In this document: positions 8,944-17,261 of the stretch, in pieces
Layout: each line of letters begins with the position of its first letter
Position numbering within the stretch: the first letter of the stretch is position 1
Source of the DNA: CAVQJU01 sp963754955
Lineage (GTDB): Bacteria > Acidobacteriota > Vicinamibacteria > Vicinamibacterales > CAVVIG01
Length of the DNA: 64,000 nucleotides
Reading direction: 5' to 3'
Assembly (NCBI GenBank): GCA_963754955.1
Contig: CAVWHY010000006.1
Coordinates: 62,001 to 126,000, forward strand
Notes under the pieces: model-generated
Told to the model about the DNA's origin: nothing
The model's database searches: none
The model's input: only the letters and a program-made list of their open reading frames with translations
Translations under genes and position numbers: made by a program

Positions 8944-9954
8944 ATGCGTGTGATTCTCGCGCTCGGGGCGATCGTGACAGCCGGCATCCTTGTGAGTGCT
9001 GCCGATGCGCCGCCACCGTGGGCGTACGGTTTCGCGGGCCCTGCGCCCGCGACGCCGCCAGCGGCCGCTCCCGCTGCACCGGGCGGCCGCGCCGGTGGTC
9101 CTCCCGCTGCGGCCCCGGCGCCTGACGAATCGCTGAAACACCTGCCGGGGAGCACCGGCGCGTTCACGCTCGCGCAGATCCGCGACGCATTCGGCCCGGC
9201 CGACTGGTATCCGGGCGATCATCCGACGATGCCCGAGGTCGTGGCGCACGGGAAGCGGCCCGACGTCCGCGCATGCAGCCTGTGCCATTACCCGAACGGA
9301 AAAGGCCGTCCGGAAAACGCCGGCGTATCCGGTCTGCCGGTTTCCTACTTCATGCAGACGATGGCGGATTTCAGGAACGGCGGCCGGAAGAGCGCCGACG
9401 CCCGCAAGGCCAACACGAACGTCATGATTGCGATCGCCAAGGGCATGACCGAAGACGAGACGCGCGCCGCGGCCGAGTACTTCGGTTCCATGAAGTGGAC
9501 GCCGTGGATCAAGGTCGTCGAGGCGGCCATGGTGCCGAAGACGCGAATCGCCGGCGGGATGTTTCTGAGGAACGAAGGCGGCGAGACCGAGCCGATCGGC
9601 GATCGCATCATCGAGACGCCCGAGGATGTCGAGGCGACCGAATCGCTGCGCAACCCGCGGTCCGGCTTCATCGCGTACGTGCCGCCGGGCAGCGTCAAGC
9701 GGGGCGAAGCGCTCGTGACGGCGGGCGGCGGCGGGAAGACGACGCAGTGCGGCGTGTGCCACGGCGCCGATCTCTCGGGCCTCGGCCCTGTGCCTGGCAT
9801 CGCCGGACGATCGCCGAGCTACATGGTGCGGCAGCTGTACGACATGCAGCAGGGCATCCGGAAGGGCGTGTGGGCCGACCTGATGAAGCCGGTCGTCGCC
9901 AACCTGTCCAACGCGGACATGCTGGCGATCGCGGCATACGCGGCGTCGAAATGA
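8944..9954 (+). CDS. Secreted dihaem cytochrome c
   Basis: RBS GGAGG, ATG 8944, signal peptide ending VSAADA, then a proline/alanine-rich linker (about residues 27-65). Two haem motifs: CSLCH and CGVCH; following residues (GLPVSYFMQTMADFRNGGRK and GRSPSYMVRQLYDMQQGIRKG) supply methionine ligands as in class I cytochromes. Both domains show the same layout, suggesting internal duplication. Divergently transcribed from the PQQ dehydrogenase at 7155-8838, so it is a likely periplasmic electron acceptor. REP R3 begins 2 bases after the stop. Confidence 0.9.
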   Translation: MRVILALGAIVTAGILVSAADAPPPWAYGFAGPAPATPPAAAPAAPGGRAGGPPAAAPAPDESLKHLPGSTGAFTLAQIRDAFGPADWYPGDHPTMPEVVAHGKRPDVRACSLCHYPNGKGRPENAGVSGLPVSYFMQTMADFRNGGRKSADARKANTNVMIAIAKGMTEDETRAAAEYFGSMKWTPWIKVVEAAMVPKTRIAGGMFLRNEGGETEPIGDRIIETPEDVEATESLRNPRSGFIAYVPPGSVKRGEALVTAGGGGKTTQCGVCHGADLSGLGPVPGIAGRSPSYMVRQLYDMQQGIRKGVWADLMKPVVANLSNADMLAIAAYAASK

Positions 9955-9955
9955 C

Positions 9956-10008
9956 GTACCGGCCGGCTTCAGCCGGCCGGGTCACGTCCGCCTGAAGGCG
10001 GACGCTAC
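9956..10008. repeat. REP locus R3: inverted pair of palindromes
   Basis: Left unit begins GTAC (degenerate GTAG) at 9956 with arms CCGGCCGGC/GCCGGCCGG and a TTCA loop. Right unit 9986-10008 has arms GTCCGCC/GGCGGAC, loop TGAA, and ends GCTAC. The CTA at 10005-10007 is the TAG stop, on the minus strand, of the bacilliredoxin gene. Lies between convergent genes. Confidence 0.8.
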
Positions 10009-10436
10009 TGAGGTGTCGGCGCGCAGAACTTCTCGAACGCGCCCTTGAGTTCGGCCGCGATGGCCAGCGCGTCGCGATTCTCGATCTGGCTGCGCTCCAG
10101 CATGTACGCGAGCTTGCCGTCGCGGAACAGCGCGATGGACGGCGACGAGGGCGCGTACCCGGTGAAGTAGCTGCGGGCGCGATTCGTGGCGTCGTTGTCG
10201 AAACCAGCGAACACCGACACGACGCGGTCGGGCTTGACGCCGTTCCGCAGCGCGAGGGCCAGCCCGGGCCGCGCCTTGCCGGCCGCGCAGCCGCACACCG
10301 AGTTGACGACCACCATCAGCGTCCCGTGCGCGCCGGTGACCGCCGCGTCCACGTCGGCCGGCGTGCGCAGTTCCTCGACGCCCAGGATGGTGAGTTCCTC
10401 GCGCATCGGCGCGACAAAGAATTCCGGATACGGCAT
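10005..10436 (-). CDS. Bacilliredoxin (BrxA/BrxB family)
   Basis: A 143-residue thioredoxin-fold protein of the YphP/YqiW family. The CGC active-site motif is in VVVNSVCGCAAGKARPG, and the family blocks FAGFDNDATNRARSYFTGYAPSSPSIALFRDGKL and RSQIENRDALAIAAELKGAFEKFC are intact. In Firmicutes these proteins remove bacillithiol from proteins; the thiol partner in this organism is unknown. The stop codon TAG is supplied by REP R3. Confidence 0.9.
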   Translation of the reverse strand: MPYPEFFVAPMREELTILGVEELRTPADVDAAVTGAHGTLMVVVNSVCGCAAGKARPGLALALRNGVKPDRVVSVFAGFDNDATNRARSYFTGYAPSSPSIALFRDGKLAYMLERSQIENRDALAIAAELKGAFEKFCAPTPQ

Positions 10437-10514
10437 TTCGTGTGTCCCTCTTGAAGGTGGTTGAACCCCTTTATCGTATCTGAAGTCGGTGGCGTAGTAG
10501 AGTACGCATGGCCC

Positions 10515-11273
10515 ATGCGGACGTCATGTGTCGCTGCCTTGCTGGTGATGGCCTCTGCCGCGAGTGCCTGGGGCCAGCAGCCCGTGCGTCAAGGTGCGGC
10601 TGGTGCTCCGCGCCCGTCAGTCCACCCGGCTGCGCCCCGGCCGCCGCCCGCACCTGAACCAAAACCGGTCCCGCAGCGGCCCGTGCCGCGGTCGCACGCC
10701 GCGCCCCCCATGTTGTCATCGCCGTTCGACGCCGGACCGTTCACCTACGCGCCGCGCTACACGGAGCGACCTCGATCGCGGGTGAGGCCAGGGCTGAGGC
10801 CGCCGCGATACAACAGTGGATGGGGTACGACCGGGTTCGTCTTTACCGAAGAATCGGTTGCAACAGCGGCGCCGCCTGTCACGTCGCCCGATGCCATCAA
10901 CGAGCTGTCGCTCAGTGGAAGCCTGGAACTCGCAGTGGAGCCGCGTTCCGCGGACGTGTACGTGGACGGCTTCTATGTCGGCACGGTAGACGACGTCGCG
11001 CAGAACGGTCTCCTGCTGCGCGCGGGGCGTCACTGGATCGACCTCCGCGCCGAAGGCTACGAAACGCTGACGGTTCCGGTCGGCATCGCCGCCGGCCAGG
11101 CCATCCGGTACCGCGGCCAGCTGACCGTCGTCCGCGCGGGGACAGATGCCCCGCGCGTGCAGCAGACGATCTACGTCATTCGCGGGTGCTACGCCGGCAA
11201 CCGGCCGCCGACCGAATCGGCGCTGCCACCCGGATGCGATCTCGCGAACCTGCGCACCCTGACGCCGCGGTAG
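10515..11273 (+). CDS. Secreted PEGA-domain protein
   Basis: Signal peptide MRTSCVAALLVMASAASAWGQ, then a long proline-rich region (about residues 30-60), then a PEGA domain (LELAVEPRSADVYVDGFYVGTVDD...LLLRAGRHWIDLRAEGYETLTVPVGI) and a short cysteine-containing tail (IRGCYAGNRPP...PPGCDLANL). PEGA domains are small surface beta domains; no enzymatic role is expected. An upstream in-frame extension (from 10461) lacks a signal peptide and is less likely. Confidence 0.8.
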   Translation: MRTSCVAALLVMASAASAWGQQPVRQGAAGAPRPSVHPAAPRPPPAPEPKPVPQRPVPRSHAAPPMLSSPFDAGPFTYAPRYTERPRSRVRPGLRPPRYNSGWGTTGFVFTEESVATAAPPVTSPDAINELSLSGSLELAVEPRSADVYVDGFYVGTVDDVAQNGLLLRAGRHWIDLRAEGYETLTVPVGIAAGQAIRYRGQLTVVRAGTDAPRVQQTIYVIRGCYAGNRPPTESALPPGCDLANLRTLTPR

Positions 11274-11297
11274 CTCGCCTTGCGCGGCGATAAGAGC

Positions 11298-11412
11298 GGT
11301 CCTTGGTGCCTGGTTCCTGGTCCTTGGTCCGTCCTGAGTCCTTGGTCCCTGGTCCTGGTGTCCGGACGCGGAGCGCGGAGGGACCAAGAACCAGGGCCTC
11401 AGGCCTCAGGAC
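11298..11412. repeat. Heptamer repeat locus S2 (GGTCCTT type), inverted pair
   Basis: Left arm 11298-11362 reads as consecutive 7-mers: GGTCCTT, GGTGCCT, GGTTCCT, GGTCCTT, GGTCCGT, CCTGAGT, CCTTGGT, CCCTGGT. Right arm 11379-11412 carries the reverse complement (GGACCAAG, AACCAGGG, CCTCAGG), so transcripts could form a long imperfect hairpin. It fills the gap between the convergent PEGA and MmgE/PrpD genes and may serve as a bidirectional terminator. Confidence 0.7.
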
Positions 11413-11418
11413 GTGTCC

Positions 11419-12783
11419 TTATGTCTTCAGCAGGACCGTCAACGCCGTCACTTTCGGCGCCGTGTCGATCCCGCGCCAGGCTTGCAGCGCCAGCCTGGCT
11501 GCGCGCCGCGAGAGCGAACGCTCGGCGCACCCCAGGAACTTCGTCGCGAGCTCCGCGTCGGTGAGCCGGCCAGGGTAGCCGCGCGCGCCGTCCGCGTGCT
11601 CGACCAACGTGCGTCCGTCCCGCAGGCGGACCGTTACACGTGCCTGTGACAGCGGCGCCGCGGCGTCGAACGCCGGGTTCGCCCGCAGCGTCACGCGCGG
11701 GAGCAGCTGCTGGACGCGCGCGTCGGCGATTTGATCGACCCCGAACGTCTCGATCGTCGGGTGGCCGAAGATGATGGCGGCGGCCGCGCAGAACGGCATG
11801 CTGAACTTCGCCTCGAGGCCGGTCGAGGGCCGGTCGTAAATCAGCAGGCGCGGCGTCATCGAATCGACCTCGACCTCGATCGCGTCGACATCCTCCGCGG
11901 TGAGCGAATGCGCGCGCACGAGCTGGAGCAGCGCGTCGAGCGGCGGGTGCGTGGCCGCGCACGACGGGTACAGCTTCACGCTGATGCCGGTGTCGAGAAG
12001 CTCCCAGCGCTTGCCAAAATCCAGGATGGCCTCCGCGAGATCGGCCGCCGGACGCTCGCTGTCCATGGCGGCCAGGTAGCCCTGCGGGCCGTCGAGAGCG
12101 ATCTCGCTGGCCGTGAACCCCTGCTGCGCGAGGCGCGCGGCCATCACGCCGTTGCGCGCGGCGGCGCCCGCGTGCAGGGGCTTCACCATCGTGCCGATGT
12201 TTTCCTTGAGCCCGCACGCGAGCGACGCCGCGATGCCGAGCGCGTGAACCGCCGCCGACGGCGGCAGCTTCAGAATCCGCGCGGCCGCGGCCGCCGCGCC
12301 GAGCGTGCCGATGCTCGACGTGCAGTGCCAGCCGCGCGCGTGGTAATGGCGCGGGTTCATCGTCATGCCGAGGCGGCATTCGACCTCGAACCCGACGATG
12401 TACGCGTCGAGTACGGCGCGGCCGGATGCGTCGGTGAGCTCCGCGGCTGCAATCGCGGCGGGCACGAGCGCGCAACTCGGGTGCGCCATCGAGACGAAGC
12501 ACATGTCGTCGAAGTCGAGCGCGTGCGCGGCGACGGCGTTGGCAAACGCCGCCTCGCTCGCGCTGGCCCGCTCGGCCGTCCCGAAAATGCGGCAGTTGCC
12601 GCGGCTCTCGGACGTGATGGTGGCGCGAACGGTACGCGGCGCCGTCTCGGCTGCCCCGGCGAGGATGACGCTGACGGTGTCGCACACGGCGACAGCCGCT
12701 CGCTCGCGCGCCCGCGGCGGCGGCGCGGCGTTGACGATGAATTCGGCGATGGACGCCGTCAGGCTTGCGGTCGCGACCGTCAT
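11419..12783 (-). CDS. MmgE/PrpD family protein
   Basis: A full-length (454 residue) member of the MmgE/PrpD fold, which includes 2-methylcitrate dehydratase, cis-aconitate decarboxylase and itaconate-related enzymes. Conserved blocks: AVAVCDTVSVILAGA, NAVAAHALDFDDMCFVSMAHPSCALVPAAIA, GFEVECRLG, GWHCTSSIGTLGAAAAAARIL, IASSLACGL-type helix, and ISVKLYPSCAATHPPLDALLQL. Next to an acyl-CoA dehydrogenase and near a class III CoA-transferase, which suggests organic-acid/acyl-CoA catabolism; the exact substrate cannot be told. Confidence 0.85.
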   Translation of the reverse strand: MTVATASLTASIAEFIVNAAPPPRARERAAVAVCDTVSVILAGAAETAPRTVRATITSESRGNCRIFGTAERASASEAAFANAVAAHALDFDDMCFVSMAHPSCALVPAAIAAAELTDASGRAVLDAYIVGFEVECRLGMTMNPRHYHARGWHCTSSIGTLGAAAAAARILKLPPSAAVHALGIAASLACGLKENIGTMVKPLHAGAAARNGVMAARLAQQGFTASEIALDGPQGYLAAMDSERPAADLAEAILDFGKRWELLDTGISVKLYPSCAATHPPLDALLQLVRAHSLTAEDVDAIEVEVDSMTPRLLIYDRPSTGLEAKFSMPFCAAAAIIFGHPTIETFGVDQIADARVQQLLPRVTLRANPAFDAAAPLSQARVTVRLRDGRTLVEHADGARGYPGRLTDAELATKFLGCAERSLSRRAARLALQAWRGIDTAPKVTALTVLLKT

Positions 12784-12800
12784 GGTGGACTCCGGTGTTC

Positions 12801-12851
12801 GTAGCGTCCGGCTTCAGCCGGACGTGACGTCCGCCTGAAGGCGGACGCTAC
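12801..12851. repeat. REP locus R4: inverted pair of GTAG palindromes
   Basis: GTAG at 12801, arms CGTCCGGC/GCCGGACG around TTCA, then a reversed unit 12829-12851 (arms GTCCGCC/GGCGGAC, loop TGAA) ending GCTAC. The CTA at 12848-12850 is the TAG stop codon, on the minus strand, of the acyl-CoA dehydrogenase. The locus separates that gene from the co-directional MmgE/PrpD gene. Confidence 0.8.
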
Positions 12852-14008
12852 GGGGTAACAGCGTAGCGCTCGAGCAGGCCGCGCGCGATGATCAGGCGCT
12901 GGATTTCATTGCTGCCGCCGCCGATGAGCAGCAGCGGCGCGTCCCGGTAGAACCGCTCGACCGGGAAATCCTTGGAGAACCCGTTTCCTCCCAGGATGCG
13001 CATCGCCTCCAGGGCGACCTCCGCGGCCGTTTCCGTCGCGAACAGCTTGGCCATGCCGGCTTCGACGTCGCAGCGTTCGCGGCGATCCTTCCTGGCCGCC
13101 GCCGAGTAGATGAGCAGGCGCGAGGCCTCGATTCGCGTGGCCATCTCGGCCAGCTTGATCTGAATCGTCTGGTGCTGCGCGATCGGCTTGCCGAACGTCT
13201 GGCGCTGTTGTGCGTACTTGATCGCGGCTTCGAACGCGGCCCGCGCGACGCCCAGGCCGCGGGCCGCGACGTTGAGGCGCTCGGCTTCGAGGCCGGTCAT
13301 CACGTGCTTGAATCCCTGGCCCTCGCGGCCGCCGATCAGGTTCTGCTCCGGCACCCGGAAGCCGGAAAAGTGCAGCTCGCAGGTCTCGACGGTTTTGTAG
13401 CCCATCTTCTCGATGTCGCGGCCGACCGTCAGCCCGGGCGCGCCCTTTTCCACGACGAACGCGCTGATGCCCCGGTGCGCCGGTGTGGCCGCCGTGTCCG
13501 TCTTGGCCAGCAGGAGGAACACGTCCGCCCGGCGTCCGTTGGTCACCCACATCTTCGAGCCGTCGATGACGTACGCGTCGCCCTCACGCGTCGCCGTCGT
13601 CGAGATCGCCTGCAGGTCGGTGCCCGCGTTGGGTTCCGAGAGGCAGATGCCCGCGCGAGGTTCGCCTTTCGCGAGCCGCGGCAGGAAACGCTGCTTCTGA
13701 TCCGCCGTGCCGTACTGCGCGAGCACGTCGCAGAGCACCAGGTGCGTGCCGAGGATGCCGGCGAGGCCCATCCATCCGCGCGACAACTCCTCGAACACAA
13801 TCGCGAAGGTGGTGTAGTCGACATCGCTGCCGCCGTACGTCTCGGGGACGTTCAGGCCGAAGAGGCCGAGCGTCTTCATGGTCTCGACGAGCGCGTCCGG
13901 GTACTCGTCGCGGTGTTCCATGCCGGAGGCAACCGGGATGACCTCGCGATCGACGAACTCGCGGACCGTCCGCGCGACCAGCTGTTGTTCCTCGTCCAAC
14001 TCGAACAC
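12848..14008 (-). CDS. Acyl-CoA dehydrogenase
   Basis: Start chosen at GTG 14008 (VFELDEEQQLVARTVREF) because an AGGAG box lies 5 bases upstream. The frame upstream (to 14092) only translates REP R5 (VVVRTFRSAVCAGLKACTTSS) and is spurious. FAD/substrate motifs: GICLSEPNAGTDLQAI, DGSKMWVTNG, YAQQRQTFGKPIAQHQTIQ, and C-terminal GSNEIQRLIIARGLL. The usual C-terminal catalytic YEGT is replaced by IGGGS; the alternative G-helix glutamate (GLEAERLN), as in isovaleryl-CoA dehydrogenases, is present, hinting at branched or short substrates. Likely acts with the neighbouring CoA-transferase and MmgE/PrpD protein. Confidence 0.9.
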   Translation of the reverse strand: MFELDEEQQLVARTVREFVDREVIPVASGMEHRDEYPDALVETMKTLGLFGLNVPETYGGSDVDYTTFAIVFEELSRGWMGLAGILGTHLVLCDVLAQYGTADQKQRFLPRLAKGEPRAGICLSEPNAGTDLQAISTTATREGDAYVIDGSKMWVTNGRRADVFLLLAKTDTAATPAHRGISAFVVEKGAPGLTVGRDIEKMGYKTVETCELHFSGFRVPEQNLIGGREGQGFKHVMTGLEAERLNVAARGLGVARAAFEAAIKYAQQRQTFGKPIAQHQTIQIKLAEMATRIEASRLLIYSAAARKDRRERCDVEAGMAKLFATETAAEVALEAMRILGGNGFSKDFPVERFYRDAPLLLIGGGSNEIQRLIIARGLLERYAVTP

Positions 14009-14030
14009 GGCATCTCCTGGAAGGGAAGAA

Positions 14031-14083
14031 GTAGTGCAGGCCTTGAGGCCTGCGCACACGGCGGACCTGAAGGTCCGCACTAC
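14031..14083. repeat. REP locus R5: inverted pair of GTAG palindromes
   Basis: GTAG at 14031 with arms GCAGGCC/GGCCTGC and loop TTGA, then a reversed unit 14061-14083 with arms GCGGACC/GGTCCGC, loop TGAA, ending in CTAC. The two units are almost identical in sequence to those of R1. It lies between two divergent genes, the only locus of the six where the TAG is not used as a stop codon. Confidence 0.85.
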
Positions 14084-14124
14084 GACTGACAATCATAGCT
14101 GCTGTGCTATCGTCCGCATCGCGA

Positions 14125-15303
14125 ATGAGCCCGCTGCCGCTGGCCGGAATCACCGTGATCGCCCTCGAGCAGGCCGTCGCCGTACCGTTCGCCACGCGGC
14201 AGCTCGCGGACCTGGGCGCACGGGTGATCAAGATCGAGCGCCCCGACGTCGGTGATTTCGCGCGCGGGTACGACACGACCGTGCGCGGGATGGCGAGCCA
14301 TTTCGTGTGGCTGAACCGGTCGAAGGAATCGCTGACGCTCGATCTGAAGCGGCCCGAGGCGAGGGACGTGCTGGGTCGGCTGATGGCGCGCGCCGACGTG
14401 TTCGTGCAGAACCTCGCGCCCGGCGCCGCGGATCGGCTGGGGCTTGGCGCCGAGGCGCTCCGGGCGCAGCATCCGCGGCTCATCGTCTGCGGTCTCACGG
14501 GATACGGGTCGACGGGGCCCTATGCCGGGAAGAAGGCCTACGACCTGCTCGTGCAAAGCGAGGCCGGCCTGCTGTCGATCACGGGCACGCCGGAAACACC
14601 GTCGAAGGTCGGCCTGTCGATCGCCGACATCGCCGGCGGCATGTACGCGTACTCCGGCATCCTCACAGCGCTCCTCCAGCGCCATCAGACCGGAGAGGGC
14701 ACGGTGCTCGAGGTCTCGCTGCTCGAGGCGCTCGGCGAGTGGATGGGGTACGCGATGTACTACACCATGGGCGGGACGCCGCCCGCGCGGACGGGTGCGA
14801 GCCACGCGACGATCGCCCCGTACGGGCCGTACCCGACGAGCGACGGTCAAGTCATCTTCGGCATTCAGAACAACCGTGAATGGGAGGCGTTTGCCGCTGG
14901 CGTGCTCCTCCGGCCGGAACTCGCGGCTGACGAGCGTTTTCAGAGCAACCACCTGCGGGTTCAGCACCGCGAGGCCATGGATGCCGAAATCCATCGGACC
15001 CTCGGCAGGCTGTCGACGACCGAGGTCGTGTCGCGCCTCGACGCCGCGCAAATCGCCAACGCTCGCCTCAACTCGGTTGCCCAGTTCATCAACCATCCGC
15101 AGCTGGCCGGCCGGCAGGCGTGGCGGCAGGTGGACTCGCCGAGCGGCCCGATACCCGCATTGCTCCCGCCGGTCCGCCTGGCTGGCGTCGAGCCCGTGAT
15201 GGATCCGATTCCTGCCCTCGGTCAGCACTCCGCCGCAATCCTGGCCGAGCTCGGCTTCGACGACGACACCGTCGCGCGCTGGCAACGCGAGCGCGTAATC
15301 TAG
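14125..15303 (+). CDS. CaiB/BaiF family (type III) CoA-transferase
   Basis: Full length (about 392 residues from ATG 14125, MSPLPLAGITVIALEQAVA). Family features: PFATRQLADLGARVIKIERPDVGDFARGYD, FVWLNRSKESLTLDLKRPEA, VFVQNLAPGAADRLGLG, GLTGYGSTGPYAGKKAYDLLVQSEAGL with the catalytic aspartate at about D140, and GIQNNREW. It moves CoA between carboxylic acids. Divergent from the acyl-CoA dehydrogenase, so substrate activation, then dehydrogenation, is plausible. Confidence 0.9.
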   Translation: MSPLPLAGITVIALEQAVAVPFATRQLADLGARVIKIERPDVGDFARGYDTTVRGMASHFVWLNRSKESLTLDLKRPEARDVLGRLMARADVFVQNLAPGAADRLGLGAEALRAQHPRLIVCGLTGYGSTGPYAGKKAYDLLVQSEAGLLSITGTPETPSKVGLSIADIAGGMYAYSGILTALLQRHQTGEGTVLEVSLLEALGEWMGYAMYYTMGGTPPARTGASHATIAPYGPYPTSDGQVIFGIQNNREWEAFAAGVLLRPELAADERFQSNHLRVQHREAMDAEIHRTLGRLSTTEVVSRLDAAQIANARLNSVAQFINHPQLAGRQAWRQVDSPSGPIPALLPPVRLAGVEPVMDPIPALGQHSAAILAELGFDDDTVARWQRERVI

Positions 15304-15358
15304 CGGGGTGGCCTGACGCGCGCGAGCTCGACATTGTCCGATCGTCTGATTTCATCGA

Positions 15359-15388
15359 TTGACACGATCGGCCGCCGGTCCGTATTGT
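15359..15388 (+). promoter_or_regulatory. Sigma-70 type promoter for the SGNH hydrolase gene
   Basis: TTGACA at 15359-15364, 18-base spacer, TATTGT at 15383-15388, about 32 bases before the ATG at 15420. The local base composition is less GC-rich than the flanks. Confidence 0.6.
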
Positions 15389-15419
15389 TAGCAGCGCTAA
15401 TCATTCGTACGGCGAATAA

Positions 15420-16757
15420 ATGATGCCAATCATGAACAAGAAACTTTTCAGCGTTTGCGGGCCAGTGATCCTCGCCCTGTGCGTTCTCCGGCCCTCCCTC
15501 GGCGCGCAAGCAAGCCGCGGCGGCGACCACTGGGTCGGCACGTGGGCGACAGCAGTGGTCGCTCGGCCGCAGGGCGCGCCGGCCCTGCCGCCGGCGGTTC
15601 CGGGTTCGCTTTGCGCACCCCCGGTCTTCGGCCCCGGGCCCGGCCGGCAGGGCGGCGGTCCGCCGCCAAACCTCCCGGCGCCAATCAACTTCGCGAACCA
15701 GACGCTCCGGCAGATCGTTCACGTGTCGCTCGGCGGCGAACGCATCCGTGTCGTGCTGAGCAACGCGTTCGGCAGCGTCCCGCTCGTGGTCGGTGCGGCC
15801 CACGTCGCCCTCCGTACAAAGGACGCGGCGATCGACAGCAAGTCGGATCGCGCGCTGACCTTCGGCGGCACTCCTGCGGCCACCATCGCGGCCGGCGCGG
15901 TACTGGTCTCGGACCCGGTGAACCTCCCGGTCCCTGCGTTTGCGGATCTCGCGATCGACGTCTACCTGCCCGGCGACACGGCCGCGTCGCCGTCGCCGCT
16001 GACGACTCACGCGGGGGCGCAGCAGACGAATTACGTATCCACCGAGGGCAATCACGCCGGTGTGACCGATCTGCCGGTCGCGACGACAACCCAGGCCTGG
16101 TTCTTCCTTGCGCGCGTCGAGGTGGCGGCGCCGGATCAGGCAGGCGCCGTGGTGGCGTTCGGCGATTCGATCACCGACGGCACGCGTTCCACGCCCAATC
16201 TCAATAGCCGCTGGCCCGACTACCTGGCGAAGCGCCTGGCCGCGTCGAACACGAAGTTGGGCGTGCTCAACGAGGGGATCGCGGGCAACCGCGTGTTGTG
16301 CGACGGCGCGGGCGTCAGCGCGCTGGCGCGGTTCGACCGCGATGTGCTCGTCCAGCCTGGCGTCACGCACGTGATCGTGCTCGAGAGCATCAACGACATC
16401 GGCCTCGGTCGGAGCGACCCGTCCCCGAGCGCGGCCGATCTGATCGCCGCGCACCGGCAGCTGATCGAACGGGCGCACGCGCACGGGCTGCGGATCTACG
16501 GCGCCACGCTGACACCGTTCGAAGGCGCTGCATATGCGACGCCCGAAGGGGAAGCCAAGCGGCAGGCCGTCAACGAATGGATTCGGACGGGCAAGGCCTA
16601 CGACGGCGTCATCGACTTCGACGCCGCCGTTCGCGATCCGGCCGCGCCGGCGAAGATCCAGCAGCAGTTCAACCCCGGCGATAACCTGCACATGACCGAC
16701 GCGGGCTACAAGGCCATGGCCGACGCGATCGACCTGGGTCTGTTCACCCACAAGTGA
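15420..16757 (+). CDS. Secreted SGNH/GDSL hydrolase
   Basis: Signal peptide (KKLFSVCGPVILALCVLRPSLGAQA), an N-terminal beta domain (about residues 35-230, TLRQIVHVSLGGERIRVVLSNAFG) and then the SGNH esterase domain: block I AVVAFGDSITDGT (nucleophile Ser), block II/III GIAGNRVL, ESINDIGLG, and block V DNLHMTDAGYKAMADAI (Asp/His). Probably a secreted esterase or deacetylase acting on plant or microbial polysaccharide; that is inferred from the family. A good promoter lies upstream. The stop overlaps the MarR start (GTGA). Confidence 0.9.
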   Translation: MMPIMNKKLFSVCGPVILALCVLRPSLGAQASRGGDHWVGTWATAVVARPQGAPALPPAVPGSLCAPPVFGPGPGRQGGGPPPNLPAPINFANQTLRQIVHVSLGGERIRVVLSNAFGSVPLVVGAAHVALRTKDAAIDSKSDRALTFGGTPAATIAAGAVLVSDPVNLPVPAFADLAIDVYLPGDTAASPSPLTTHAGAQQTNYVSTEGNHAGVTDLPVATTTQAWFFLARVEVAAPDQAGAVVAFGDSITDGTRSTPNLNSRWPDYLAKRLAASNTKLGVLNEGIAGNRVLCDGAGVSALARFDRDVLVQPGVTHVIVLESINDIGLGRSDPSPSAADLIAAHRQLIERAHAHGLRIYGATLTPFEGAAYATPEGEAKRQAVNEWIRTGKAYDGVIDFDAAVRDPAAPAKIQQQFNPGDNLHMTDAGYKAMADAIDLGLFTHK

Positions 16758-17221
16758 GCACGGCACAGTCTCAGACGGCGGCCCGCGAGCTGCTGCACGT
16801 CGTGATGCTGGTGATGAAGACGCTGGGGGCCGAGATGCGCCGATCGCGGCGTCCACTGGCGCCGGCGCAGATGGGCAGCCTGATGCGCATCGGCGCAGGC
16901 CCGTGCAGCATGAGCGAACTGGCCCGCCATCAGGCGGTCAGCCTGCCGACGATCTCGAAGTCGGTGGACATGCTGGTGCGCCGCGGATGGGTCGAGCGCG
17001 GCGCGGGCAAGAGCGATCGCCGGCAGTCGATGGCCCGCCTGACGCCGCGCGGCCGGCGGGTGCTCGCGGACATCCAGCAGCGGGCCGAGCGGCACGTGGC
17101 CGGGACGCTGGCGCCGTTGACGCTGCCGGAGCGCGCGCAGCTCGTGTCCGCGCTGCGCACGCTGACGGGTGTGCTGAGCGCCCCGGGCGACGATTCCTGC
17201 GCGCCGCGGGCTCGCGCGTGA
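16754..17221 (+). CDS. MarR family transcriptional regulator
   Basis: GTG start at 16754 overlaps the hydrolase stop by GTGA. Winged-helix MarR features: QMGSLMRIGAGPCSMSELARHQAVSLPTISKSVDMLVRRGWVERGAGKSDRRQSMARLTPRGRRVLADI, with the wing DRR motif. About 155 residues. It probably controls the SGNH hydrolase or the downstream secreted genes. Confidence 0.9.
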   Translation: MSTAQSQTAARELLHVVMLVMKTLGAEMRRSRRPLAPAQMGSLMRIGAGPCSMSELARHQAVSLPTISKSVDMLVRRGWVERGAGKSDRRQSMARLTPRGRRVLADIQQRAERHVAGTLAPLTLPERAQLVSALRTLTGVLSAPGDDSCAPRARA

Positions 17222-17261
17222 CCGCTCGCGTCGAATCGGCTGTTCAAAACAGGAGTGATGT

